Assembly: GCF_946479685.1 (NCBI RefSeq)
Contig: NZ_CAMLGS010000058.1
Coordinates: forward strand, 1 to 7,939
Length of the DNA: 7,939 nt
Source: an uncultured Methylotenera sp.
GTDB lineage: Bacteria > Pseudomonadota > Gammaproteobacteria > Burkholderiales > Methylophilaceae
Direction of reading: 5' to 3'
This document shows, piece by piece, positions 1-6,398 of the stretch. The first letter of the stretch is position 1. Each line of letters starts with the position of its first letter. The translations under genes were made by a program, and so were the position numbers. The notes under the pieces were generated by a model that saw nothing but the letters and a program-made list of their open reading frames with translations, was not told the DNA's origin and ran no database searches.

Positions 1-60
1 TTCGTACTCTGAGAGAACGGATTTACAGTCCGTCGCCTTTAACCACTCGGCCACCCCTCC
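1..60 (-). tRNA. tRNA-Tyr (anticodon GUA), 3' part cut by window edge
   Basis: Read on the minus strand, the segment starts with a GGAGGGG acceptor arm and continues through a D-arm (GCCGAGTGG) and an anticodon stem-loop with CTGTAAA, giving anticodon GTA at 24-26. A class II long variable arm follows, with a short CTC/GAG stem, as expected for bacterial tRNA-Tyr. The T-arm and 3' acceptor strand lie beyond position 1. It sits 71 bases downstream of tRNA-Thr on the same strand and is probably cotranscribed with it. The Thr(UGU)-Tyr(GUA) order is the start of the operon that in E. coli continues with tRNA-Gly, tRNA-Thr and tufB; that continuation is inferred here. Confidence 0.95.
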
Positions 61-131
61 TCACCGATCCCGCGATCATGCTGGATATTTAACTTGCTGT
101 TAAATGCACAACAGGGAATTTGCTAAGAAAC

Positions 132-207
132 TGGTGCCGGGTATCGGAATCGAACTGATGACCTTCGCATTACAAGTGCGCTGCTCTACCAACTGAGCTA
201 ACCCGGC
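132..207 (-). tRNA. tRNA-Thr (anticodon UGU)
   Basis: A complete 76-base cloverleaf is readable on the minus strand. It has acceptor GCCGGGT pairing with ACCCGGC, D-stem GCTC/GAGC, anticodon loop CTTGTAA (anticodon TGT), a TTCGATT T-loop, and an encoded CCA end at 132-134. The anticodon stem has four Watson-Crick pairs plus a G27-A43 apposition; I recall the same arrangement in other proteobacterial tRNA-Thr and do not treat it as a defect. It is the first gene of the tRNA unit. The promoter lies just upstream at 225-252, leaving an estimated leader of about 10 bases. Confidence 0.97.
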
Positions 208-216
208 GTTTTCGTG

Positions 217-237
217 AGATGCGTATTATACGCATCT
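217..237. repeat. Perfect 10-bp inverted repeat centred on the tRNA promoter -10 box
   Basis: AGATGCGTAT (217-226) and ATACGCATCT (228-237) are exact reverse complements around one base. The -10 hexamer of the tRNA promoter lies inside the palindrome. On the minus strand no T-run follows, so it is a poor terminator for sspB. On the plus strand four Ts follow, but no plus-strand gene ends here. It may be an operator, a cruciform-prone promoter element, or coincidence on top of a GC-rich discriminator. Confidence 0.6.
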
Positions 238-252
238 TTTAATAAAAGTAAA
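225..252 (-). promoter_or_regulatory. sigma-70-type promoter of the tRNA-Thr/tRNA-Tyr operon
   Basis: On the minus strand a consensus -10 box TATAAT (225-230) is preceded by 16 bases and a TTTACT -35 box (247-252, 4 of 6 matches to TTGACA). The expected start is near 217-219, about 10 bases before the mature tRNA-Thr 5' end. The bases just after the -10 box are ACGCATC, fairly GC-rich for this AT-rich spacer. Such discriminators are typical of stringently controlled stable-RNA promoters, although that control is inferred. The -35 box directly abuts the sspB stop codon at 253-255. Confidence 0.75.
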
Positions 253-681
253 TTATTTTACGATTTTTAATACAGGTTTTTTACTTTTATTTATTTCTTC
301 TTTATTTTCAGCAGGTTTTGCATCTTCTTCTGCATGATCCGCTGAAAATTGTACTTCTTCTTGCTCCAGGTCTGCCTCAAAAAACATTCCTTGACCATTT
401 TCTCGTGCAAAAATACCTCTTACCGCACTCATGGGCACATATATATTTTGTGACACACCACCGAAGCGCGCAGAGAATACCACAGAATCGTTATCTATGT
501 GCAAATCTTTTGTTGCACTGTAGTTAATATTTAAAACAATTTCACCATCTTTGACATATGCCATCGGCACACGCGTCTGCGCATTAACAGCAACGATCAA
601 ATGCGGTGTTAAATTATTGTCCACGCACCACTCATGCAGCGCACGTAACAGATAGGGTTTGGTTGGAATTAATTCAGACAT
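253..681 (-). CDS. sspB: ClpXP protease specificity-enhancing factor SspB
   Basis: SspB is a cytoplasmic adaptor that binds ssrA-tagged products of stalled ribosomes and delivers them to ClpXP. The 142-residue protein has the family layout. A folded substrate-binding domain spans roughly residues 5-112, with the family-typical start (TKPYLLRALHEWCVDN) and the segment FSARFGGVSQNIYVPMSAV. An acidic, low-complexity linker covers about 113-133. The C-terminal tail KPVLKIVK matches the ClpX-docking motif that E. coli SspB carries as LRVVK. The ATG is preceded by AGTAGG about 11 bases upstream. It follows sspA, as in many beta- and gammaproteobacteria, but a terminator at 748-792 separates them, so read-through or a weak promoter in 682-747 must drive it. 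I found no convincing promoter boxes there. Confidence 0.95.
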   Translation of the reverse strand: MSELIPTKPYLLRALHEWCVDNNLTPHLIVAVNAQTRVPMAYVKDGEIVLNINYSATKDLHIDNDSVVFSARFGGVSQNIYVPMSAVRGIFARENGQGMFFEADLEQEEVQFSADHAEEDAKPAENKEEINKSKKPVLKIVK

Positions 682-747
682 ATTGAACGAACCTACTTAA
701 GAGTTAAAGATAGCTTCAGTTACAGATTGTGAGACAGCCACAAATTG

Positions 748-792
748 AAAAAATTAGTGGCGCTTAACTAAACAATATTAATTAAACGCCAC
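748..792 (-). terminator. Rho-independent terminator between sspA and sspB
   Basis: On the minus strand, 20 bases after the sspA stop, GTGGCGTTTAA pairs with TTAAGCGCCAC (11 pairs, one G-U). The stem can extend by four more pairs to a six-base loop. A run of six Ts follows at 748-753 after the short spacer TAA. Position, strand and T-run all fit termination of the petABC-sspA transcript. The lower stem is GC-rich, but the upper half is AT-only, so termination may be partial and allow some sspB expression. Confidence 0.8.
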
Positions 793-812
793 ATAATCGA
801 TTTTACTACTTA

Positions 813-1412
813 TTACTTACGCATTGCTTTCTCTGACGGAGTCATTGCATCTGCATACAATGGTCTTGAAAACAAACGCTCTGCATATTTCAGGATTGGT
901 GCTGCCTGATTTGGCAACTCAATACCGTAATGGCCTAGACGCCAGAGCAACGGTGTTACTGCAACATCCAACATTGAGTAATCATCACCTAACAAATAGT
1001 TCTGCTTAGCAAAGATAGGCACCAATTGAGTCAAGTTATCACGGATAGTGGCACGTGCCTTATCCGCTTTTTCCTGGTCGTCAGATTCAATATCTGCAAT
1101 ATGACTGAACAAATCTTTTTCAAAGCTATACAAGAACAATCTAGCACGTGCTCGCATCACTGGATCTGGCGGCATCAACTGCGGATGCGGGAAGCGCTCA
1201 TCAATATACTCGTTAATAATGTTCGCTTCTGACAACACCAAATCACGCTCAACCAACACCGGCACATGATTATATGGATTGATCACTGCCAAATCTTCCG
1301 GCTTGTTTGCCAAGTCGACATCAATCACCTGGAAATCCATGCCTTTTTCATACAGTACAATACGGCAACGGTGGCTATAGGGATCAGTTGTCCCTGAATA
1401 TAAAGTCATCAT
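813..1412 (-). CDS. sspA: Stringent starvation protein A (GST-fold RNA polymerase-associated factor)
   Basis: SspA binds RNA polymerase and modulates promoter choice under starvation and acid stress in enterobacteria and pathogens; its role in this organism is inferred. The 199-residue protein has an N-terminal thioredoxin/GST-N domain (about 1-78, with PYSHRCRIVLYEKG and NPYNHVPVLVERD, then SEANIINEYIDERFPHP) and an all-helical GST-C domain (about 85-195). The Pro-His-Pro at 75-77 matches the conserved surface pocket reported as essential in E. coli SspA. Two consecutive ATGs are possible. The first is preferred because GGAAGGA inside the end of petC lies about 13 bases upstream. The gene starts 3 bases after the petC stop codon, so it is part of the petABC transcript and probably translationally coupled. 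A terminator follows it. Confidence 0.95.
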   Translation of the reverse strand: MMTLYSGTTDPYSHRCRIVLYEKGMDFQVIDVDLANKPEDLAVINPYNHVPVLVERDLVLSEANIINEYIDERFPHPQLMPPDPVMRARARLFLYSFEKDLFSHIADIESDDQEKADKARATIRDNLTQLVPIFAKQNYLLGDDYSMLDVAVTPLLWRLGHYGIELPNQAAPILKYAERLFSRPLYADAMTPSEKAMRK

Positions 1413-1415
1413 AAT

Positions 1416-2123
1416 TTAGTGTATTTCCTTCCAGTAAGCTTTTTTAAGTTTGTATGTTAGAACTAACAACACACCCAAAAACAGCAAAACTAACCAACCT
1501 AGTTGATTTCTTTGTTGCTTAGCCGGCTCAGACATATAAGCCATAAAGTTGGTCAAATCACCCACCAACGCATCAAACTCTTCAACTGACAACTTGCCCG
1601 GTTTAACCAGCTTCAAGGCGTGAGTTTCATGATTCAACTCTTGCTCACCTTGCAACTCGTATAACACATGCGGCATACCCACCTTATCAAACACGGTATT
1701 GTTCCAACCGGTTGTTCTGGTGTCGTCACGGTAGAAGCTACGCATATAGGTGTAAACCCAGTCCGCACCACGTGCACGCACTTCTACAGACAAGTCAGGT
1801 GGCGCAGTACCAAACCATTTTGCTGCATCTTTCTTATTTATGGCAACTTTCATTTGATCGCCAATTTTTTCACCGGCCAACAGTAAGTTTTCTTTGATTT
1901 GCTTTTCAGTCAAACCAATTTCCAACAATCTGTTATAGCGCATGTAATTTGCGCTATGGCAATTTAAGCAATAATTAACGAAAGTACGCGCACCACGCTG
2001 CAAAGATTCATGGTCAGCTGCATCAATCGGCGCTTTGTCCAAACTTACACTTTCATTTGCATTAGCCAGCATTGGCGCAGCAAGGAAAGGCATCAACAAC
2101 ATTGCTAACAATAGTTTTTTCAT
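1416..2123 (-). CDS. petC: Cytochrome c1, membrane-anchored haem c subunit of the bc1 complex
   Basis: Cytochrome c1 takes electrons from the Rieske cluster and passes them to soluble cytochrome c in the periplasm. The 235-residue precursor has a Sec-type signal peptide (KK, then a hydrophobic stretch to about 20; likely cleavage after ALA-type residues near 22). The haem-c motif CLNCH is at 52-56, and RYNRL follows, as in other bacterial cytochromes c1. A candidate sixth-ligand methionine is M150 in GMPHVLYEL. A single C-terminal membrane anchor runs over about 208-226, ending in a basic KLKKAYWK stretch. A clear ribosome site (AGGA, 8 bases before ATG) lies inside the end of petB, and the petB-petC gap is 5 bases. 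It is encoded separately from cytochrome b, not as the fused fbcH form. Confidence 0.97.
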   Translation of the reverse strand: MKKLLLAMLLMPFLAAPMLANANESVSLDKAPIDAADHESLQRGARTFVNYCLNCHSANYMRYNRLLEIGLTEKQIKENLLLAGEKIGDQMKVAINKKDAAKWFGTAPPDLSVEVRARGADWVYTYMRSFYRDDTRTTGWNNTVFDKVGMPHVLYELQGEQELNHETHALKLVKPGKLSVEEFDALVGDLTNFMAYMSEPAKQQRNQLGWLVLLFLGVLLVLTYKLKKAYWKEIH

Positions 2124-2128
2124 GGTTA

Positions 2129-3427
2129 TTATCCTGTTACCCTTTCTGGCACTGGTTTAGTTTTATCTTTTTTCGTATACCAAGGCATTAACGCAAAGAA
2201 CAAGAAATAAACCACTGTAAATACACGCGCAACAACAGTAGCGCGATCAGCACCACCCATCCAAGCGCCGAACTGACCCCATACGTTTGATGGCACAGTA
2301 CCTAGATAACCTAATATCAAGAAACTGATCACAAAAGCCACCAACCATTTTTTGTACAGAGCGCCACGATAGCGAATAGATTTCACTGGACTCTTATCCA
2401 ACCAAGGCAATAAAGCAAACGCAACAACAGACAGACCCATTGCTGCAACACCAGGGAACTGTGAGTTAAAGATTGGCGGAACTGCACGCAAGATTGAGTA
2501 ATACGGAGTGAAGTACCAAACTGGTGCGATATGCGCCGGCGTTTTCAACGGATCAGCTGGCACAAAGTTATTCGCTTCCAGGAAGTAACCACCCATCTCA
2601 GGTGCAAAGAAAATAATGGCTGAGAACACGATCAAGAACATAGCCACACCCACCAAATCCTTCACTGTGTAGTAAGGATGGAATGGGATACCATCTAAAG
2701 GAATACCTGTTTTCTTGTCTTTCAGTTTTTTGATTTCTACGCCATCTGGATTGTTTGAACCAACTTCATGCAAAGCAATCAAGTGCGCAACTACCAAACC
2801 TACCAACACGAACGGCAAAGCAATTACGTGAAAAGCAAAGAAACGATTCAAGGTAGCATCAGACACCAAGTAGTCACCACGCAACCACTCAGAAACGTCT
2901 GGACCTACAAATGGAATGGCAGAGAACAAGTTAACAATCACTTGTGCACCCCAGTAAGACATTTGACCCCAAGGCAATAGGTAACCGAAGAATGCTTCAC
3001 CCATCAATACCAAGAAGATTGCCACACCGAACAACCAGATCAACTCACGTGGGTTTCTGTATGAACCGTAAATAATGCCGCGGAACATGTGCAGATAAAC
3101 CACCACGAAAAACATAGAAGCACCTGTAGAGTGCATGTAGCGAATCAACCAACCCCATGGCACATCACGCATGATGTATTCCACAGAACCAAACGCCAAA
3201 TCTGCATCTGGTTTGTAGTGCATGGTCAGGAAAATACCGGTCAGGATTTGTAGCACCAACACCAACAGTGCCAAGGAACCAAAGAAGTACCAAAAGTTAA
3301 AGTTTTTTGGTGCGTAGTACTCGGTCAAATGCGCTTTAACATTACTTGTTAGTGGAAAACGCGCGTCAACCCAATTGATACCGTCATTTAAAGCGCTGGA
3401 TAGCGCTGATTTCTTTTTATCAGTCAT
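2129..3427 (-). CDS. petB: Cytochrome b of the ubiquinol-cytochrome c reductase (bc1) complex
   Basis: This polytopic subunit carries haems bL and bH and forms the Qo and Qi quinone sites. The 432-residue length is that of the full-length form, with the N-terminal four-helix domain and the C-terminal domain in one chain. Haem ligands are H99 and H113 in RYMHSTGASMFFVVVYLH, and H200 and H215 in FHVIALPFVLVGLVVAH. PWGQMSYWGAQVI around 152-164 and GSNNPDGVEI after the second pair are family signatures. The Qo motif reads PVWY at 302-305 instead of the classical PEWY. The second His pair is 15 residues apart rather than the 14 of mitochondrial and Rhodobacter cytochrome b. The ATG lies 2 bases after the petA stop, and the weak GA-rich ribosome site suggests translational coupling. 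Confidence 0.98.
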   Translation of the reverse strand: MTDKKKSALSSALNDGINWVDARFPLTSNVKAHLTEYYAPKNFNFWYFFGSLALLVLVLQILTGIFLTMHYKPDADLAFGSVEYIMRDVPWGWLIRYMHSTGASMFFVVVYLHMFRGIIYGSYRNPRELIWLFGVAIFLVLMGEAFFGYLLPWGQMSYWGAQVIVNLFSAIPFVGPDVSEWLRGDYLVSDATLNRFFAFHVIALPFVLVGLVVAHLIALHEVGSNNPDGVEIKKLKDKKTGIPLDGIPFHPYYTVKDLVGVAMFLIVFSAIIFFAPEMGGYFLEANNFVPADPLKTPAHIAPVWYFTPYYSILRAVPPIFNSQFPGVAAMGLSVVAFALLPWLDKSPVKSIRYRGALYKKWLVAFVISFLILGYLGTVPSNVWGQFGAWMGGADRATVVARVFTVVYFLFFALMPWYTKKDKTKPVPERVTG

Positions 3428-3429
3428 GA

Positions 3430-4068
3430 TTATGCTTTCTCTTCAGTATCAACACCAATCAGAAGTAGATTCTCACTCAAATATTTGTGTGGTGGCACTA
3501 CCAAGTTGATAGGCGCAGGAGAACCTTTAAACACACGGCCAGCTAAGTCAAACTTAGAGCCATGACATGGACAGAAGAAGCCACCAGTCCAGCCATCACC
3601 CATATCGCCGCCTTTTTGCAGCTTACCGCTAGGTGAGCAGCCCAAATGCGTACAAATACCAACGATCACAGCAAGATTAGGCTTGATTGAACGGCCTTCA
3701 TTTTTGCAATAAGCAGGTTGTTGTGAAGTGACATCAGATGCAGGGTCTGACAATTGACCATCATGCTGAGCCAACTCCGCTGTCATTTCATCAGTACGGT
3801 TAATAATCCATACTGGCTTACCGCGCCACTCAGCCGTCATCATAGTGCCCGGCTCAATTTTGCTGATATCAACTTCCACTGGCGCACCTGCCGCTTTAGC
3901 ACGCTCGCTTGGCGTCATGCTTTTTACGAATGGCACGGCCACGGCAGCACAGCCCAATGCACCTACTGCTGAAGTGGCGATTAAAAAGTTACGTTTTTCT
4001 TGGTCTACTTGGGAACAACCGCACGATTGCGAGTCAGCCTGCTGATTGTCATTTTGAATGTCTGACAT
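3430..4068 (-). CDS. petA: Rieske 2Fe-2S subunit of the bc1 complex
   Basis: The Rieske protein takes the first electron from quinol at the Qo site and swings to deliver it to cytochrome c1. The 212-residue protein has a Tat-type signal-anchor (KRNFLI at 25-30, hydrophobic span about 31-46), a hinge (SMTPSERAKAAGAPVEV), and a C-terminal cluster domain. The cluster boxes are CTHLGC (139-144) and CPCHGS (166-171); ligands are C139, H141, C166 and H169, and the disulphide pair is C144-C168. The ATG at 4068 was chosen because AGAGGA sits about 5 bases upstream and MSDIQN resembles usual Rieske starts. An in-frame ATG at 4125 with AAGGTGA upstream would add 19 residues. Oddities are Lys-Arg in place of the twin arginine and a Cys-Gly-Cys at 16-18 ahead of it. 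It is first in petABC-sspA. Confidence 0.95.
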   Translation of the reverse strand: MSDIQNDNQQADSQSCGCSQVDQEKRNFLIATSAVGALGCAAVAVPFVKSMTPSERAKAAGAPVEVDISKIEPGTMMTAEWRGKPVWIINRTDEMTAELAQHDGQLSDPASDVTSQQPAYCKNEGRSIKPNLAVIVGICTHLGCSPSGKLQKGGDMGDGWTGGFFCPCHGSKFDLAGRVFKGSPAPINLVVPPHKYLSENLLLIGVDTEEKA

Positions 4069-4267
4069 GTTTTCCTCTTGCTCGAAAGGATTGACTGGAT
4101 TAGACGCAGCACCATTGCCCAGCATGCAGCGTCACCTTATTACTAAAATCTAAACACACACATTATTGGGTAACTGGCTATCTTCAACTTAAGACATCAC
4201 CGGCATTACTTATTAACAGCCAAAGCAATTTAAAAAATATAGACATGGCTTCATGTTTAGGCGCCAG

Positions 4268-4296
4268 ATTATACAATTTTCCAGCCCTAAATTAAA
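4268..4296 (-). promoter_or_regulatory. Probable sigma-70 promoter of the petABC-sspA operon
   Basis: On the minus strand TATAAT (4268-4273) is preceded by a 17-base spacer and TTTAAT (4291-4296, 3 of 6 matches to the -35 consensus). Transcription would start near 4261, giving a leader of about 190 bases to the preferred petA start. The promoter begins 32 bases after the stop codon of the Nif3-family gene, so petABC need not depend on transcription from that gene. A weaker second pair (TTGAAG, 16 bases, TAATGT) lies closer to petA around 4156-4184. Confidence 0.6.
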
Positions 4297-4328
4297 GCTT
4301 TATTTATTAAGTGACTGAAATAAAACGA

Positions 4329-5078
4329 TTAAACAGGATTATGGATATCGATAAATTCATGTTCTAAATTAAACTTCTCTGCCAAATGTTTACCTAGCGC
4401 CTGCACGCCATAGCGCTCAGTGGCATGATGTCCTGCTGAGATATAAGCCACACCGGTCTCGAGCGACTGATGCACCGTTTGCTCAGATATTTCGCCACTA
4501 ATATACAAATCAGCCCCTTGCGCAATGGCTTGATCTATATAACCTTGCGCGGCACCCGTGCACCAAGCTACCTTCTTAATCACCTGCGCCGCATCACCGA
4601 TGGTTAGCACGGAGCGCCCCAATCGCTGCTCTAGCAAAGTTGTCATTGCCGCCAAGGGCAAGCCTGTAGCCAGCTCGGCATAGGCAATTAAATCATCAGC
4701 CCCAGCATAGTTTTGCGGCTCCAATCCCAACAACTTACCTAACTGCACATTATTACCAAACTCAGTATGCGCATCTAACGGCAAGTGATAGGCCATCAGA
4801 TTAATATCATGCTGCAACAAGAATTTGATGCGTTTGCGCTTGATGCCTACCAGCTCTGCTGCCTCACCTCGCCAAAAATAGCCATGATGCACCAAGATTA
4901 AATCAGCCCCAGCCTGCTGCGCCGCCTCTAGCAATGCCATACTTGCTGTTACCCCGGTCACTATCTTGTTAACTTCGCTACGCCCCTCTACTTGCAGACC
5001 ATTAGGGCAGTAATCTTTGAAACGCGCTACTTGCAGCAGTTGTTGGGTATAATGATTTAACTCATTGATTTTTACCAT
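4329..5078 (-). CDS. ybgI: Nif3/YbgI-family dinuclear metal-binding protein
   Basis: This 249-residue protein belongs to the widespread Nif3 family (COG0327), often labelled GTP cyclohydrolase 1 type 2. The cellular role is not settled, so no reaction is claimed. Metal-ligand positions match the structurally known E. coli YbgI site: HH at 64-65 in LVHHGYFWRG, D102 in HLPLDAH, and H217/H218 with E221 in SAGHHATER. The length equals the short bacterial form without the inserted PII-like domain. The ATG at 5078 was chosen because AAAGG lies about 10 bases upstream. A TTG nine bases earlier is also in frame, but it sits almost on top of that ribosome site. It is divergent from the plus-strand protease and upstream of petABC on the same strand, a neighbourhood I recall from other betaproteobacteria. 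Confidence 0.92.
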   Translation of the reverse strand: MVKINELNHYTQQLLQVARFKDYCPNGLQVEGRSEVNKIVTGVTASMALLEAAQQAGADLILVHHGYFWRGEAAELVGIKRKRIKFLLQHDINLMAYHLPLDAHTEFGNNVQLGKLLGLEPQNYAGADDLIAYAELATGLPLAAMTTLLEQRLGRSVLTIGDAAQVIKKVAWCTGAAQGYIDQAIAQGADLYISGEISEQTVHQSLETGVAYISAGHHATERYGVQALGKHLAEKFNLEHEFIDIHNPV

Positions 5079-5223
5079 AAGCTTCAAACCTTTAATAATG
5101 ATAGGCTATTGATTTTTAGGCTGCCGACCCGATATCAGAATGTGACACATGGCCTAATATTCAGACGTTGCAGCAAGCATAGATTAAATTTGATTAATTA
5201 CCATACTTAAGAAGTAACTAAAG

Positions 5224-6396
5224 ATGAATGATTCTCTACATAAAAGATTATGGCTAATTTTTGCGCAAGCAGCCACCATCTGCATGGCATTAATATTTGC
5301 CTTACGTATTTTTTACCCTAACTTTTTTAGCTTTAGAGAGCAGGCATTAGTCGTTAAACAGGCCGAGCCAGGCAGCATTAGCAGCCCAATTTATTCATAC
5401 AGCAATGCCGTGAAAAAAGCGATGCCGGCTGTGGTGAATATATTTACCAGCAAAAAGCCACGCAGCAATCCGCATCAGGAACTCTTAGATGACCCTGCAT
5501 TTCGCCACTTTTTTGGCGACCAATTAGAAGATCCAGAACCGCAAGCCCAGCCGGAAAACAGCTTAGGTTCCGGCGTAATAGTCAGCAACCAAGGTTTAAT
5601 TCTAACCAACAACCACGTAATCGCGACTGCAGACTCTATTGAAGTCGCACTATCTGACGGCAGAAAAATGTCTGCGACCGTAGTAGGCACCGACCCAGAT
5701 ACCGACTTGGCACTGATTAAAGTGGAAGCCAATGATTTACCGGCGATTACTTTCGCCAGCTCCGATGCACTGAATGTAGGTGACGTAGTGCTCGCCATCG
5801 GCAACCCGTTTGGTGTAGGCCAAACCGTAACACAAGGCATAGTCAGCGCATTGGGCCGCAGCCATTTAGGCATTAATATCTATGAAAACTTTATTCAGAC
5901 CGATGCCTCCATCAACCCAGGCAACTCTGGTGGCGCTTTAATTAACACCGAAGGTAACTTGGTAGGCATTAACAGTGCAATCTACTCACGTAGCGGTGGC
6001 TCTATGGGCATTGGCTTTGCCATCCCCACCACACTGGCACGCCAAGTGATGGAGCAAATTGCGGCTCAAGGCAATGTAACGCGCGGCTGGATAGGGATCG
6101 AAGCACAAGACATCACACCAGAGCTGGCAGAGTCATTTAGATTAAATAAAGCACAAGGTGCTTTAATTGCTGGCGTACTAAAACACAGCCCTGCGGATCG
6201 TGCAGGTTTACGCTCTGGGGATATCTTGGTGGCAATTGAAGGCAAGCCAGTGACAGATAGTGGCAGCATGCTTAACCTAATCGCAGCCTTGCAGCCGAAT
6301 CAAAAAGCCACGATGCAGATAGTACGTGACGGCAATATCACCAATGTTGCCATCATTATTGGCAAGCGCCCTAAACCAGTAGCAGCGCCAGAATAG
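5224..6396 (+). CDS. algW: Membrane-anchored HtrA-type serine protease with one PDZ domain (AlgW/DegS type)
   Basis: This is a periplasm-facing serine protease of the trypsin-like S1C/HtrA family. The 390-residue chain has an N-terminal membrane anchor (about 9-31, no clear signal-peptidase site), a protease domain (about 60-280) and one PDZ domain (about 288-380). The catalytic triad is visible as H131 (TNNHV), D161 (TDLALI) and S235 (GNSGG). One PDZ plus a membrane anchor fits DegS/AlgW rather than the two-PDZ DegP/DegQ. The insert DDPAFRHFFGD before the catalytic His resembles AlgW, which is known in Pseudomonas to cleave the anti-sigma factor MucA. No anti-sigma or sigma-E gene is in this window, so that role is inferred. 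The ATG has a modest site (GAAG, 9 bases upstream). It is transcribed alone, and its TAG ends 2 bases from the convergent tatC stop. Confidence 0.93.
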   Translation: MNDSLHKRLWLIFAQAATICMALIFALRIFYPNFFSFREQALVVKQAEPGSISSPIYSYSNAVKKAMPAVVNIFTSKKPRSNPHQELLDDPAFRHFFGDQLEDPEPQAQPENSLGSGVIVSNQGLILTNNHVIATADSIEVALSDGRKMSATVVGTDPDTDLALIKVEANDLPAITFASSDALNVGDVVLAIGNPFGVGQTVTQGIVSALGRSHLGINIYENFIQTDASINPGNSGGALINTEGNLVGINSAIYSRSGGSMGIGFAIPTTLARQVMEQIAAQGNVTRGWIGIEAQDITPELAESFRLNKAQGALIAGVLKHSPADRAGLRSGDILVAIEGKPVTDSGSMLNLIAALQPNQKATMQIVRDGNITNVAIIIGKRPKPVAAPE

Positions 6397-6398
6397 GT

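Noticed and set aside
217..237. Inverted repeat as a terminator for sspB
   Set aside because: On the sspB strand the arms are followed by CACGAAAACG, with no T-run, and the -10 box of the tRNA promoter lies inside. A promoter element is the better reading.
5079..5087. TTG at 5087 as the start of the Nif3-family gene
   Set aside because: The AAAGG ribosome site would lie only about 2 bases from the TTG, while it is about 10 bases from the ATG at 5078.
5079..5223. Divergent promoters for the protease and Nif3-family genes
   Set aside because: Promoters must exist here or nearby, but no pair of -35 and -10 boxes with sensible spacing stood out on either strand, so none is annotated.
5475..5873. 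132-codon minus-strand frame inside the protease gene
   Set aside because: It is antisense to the catalytic domain of a clearly coding plus-strand gene and shows no recognisable domain or ribosome site.
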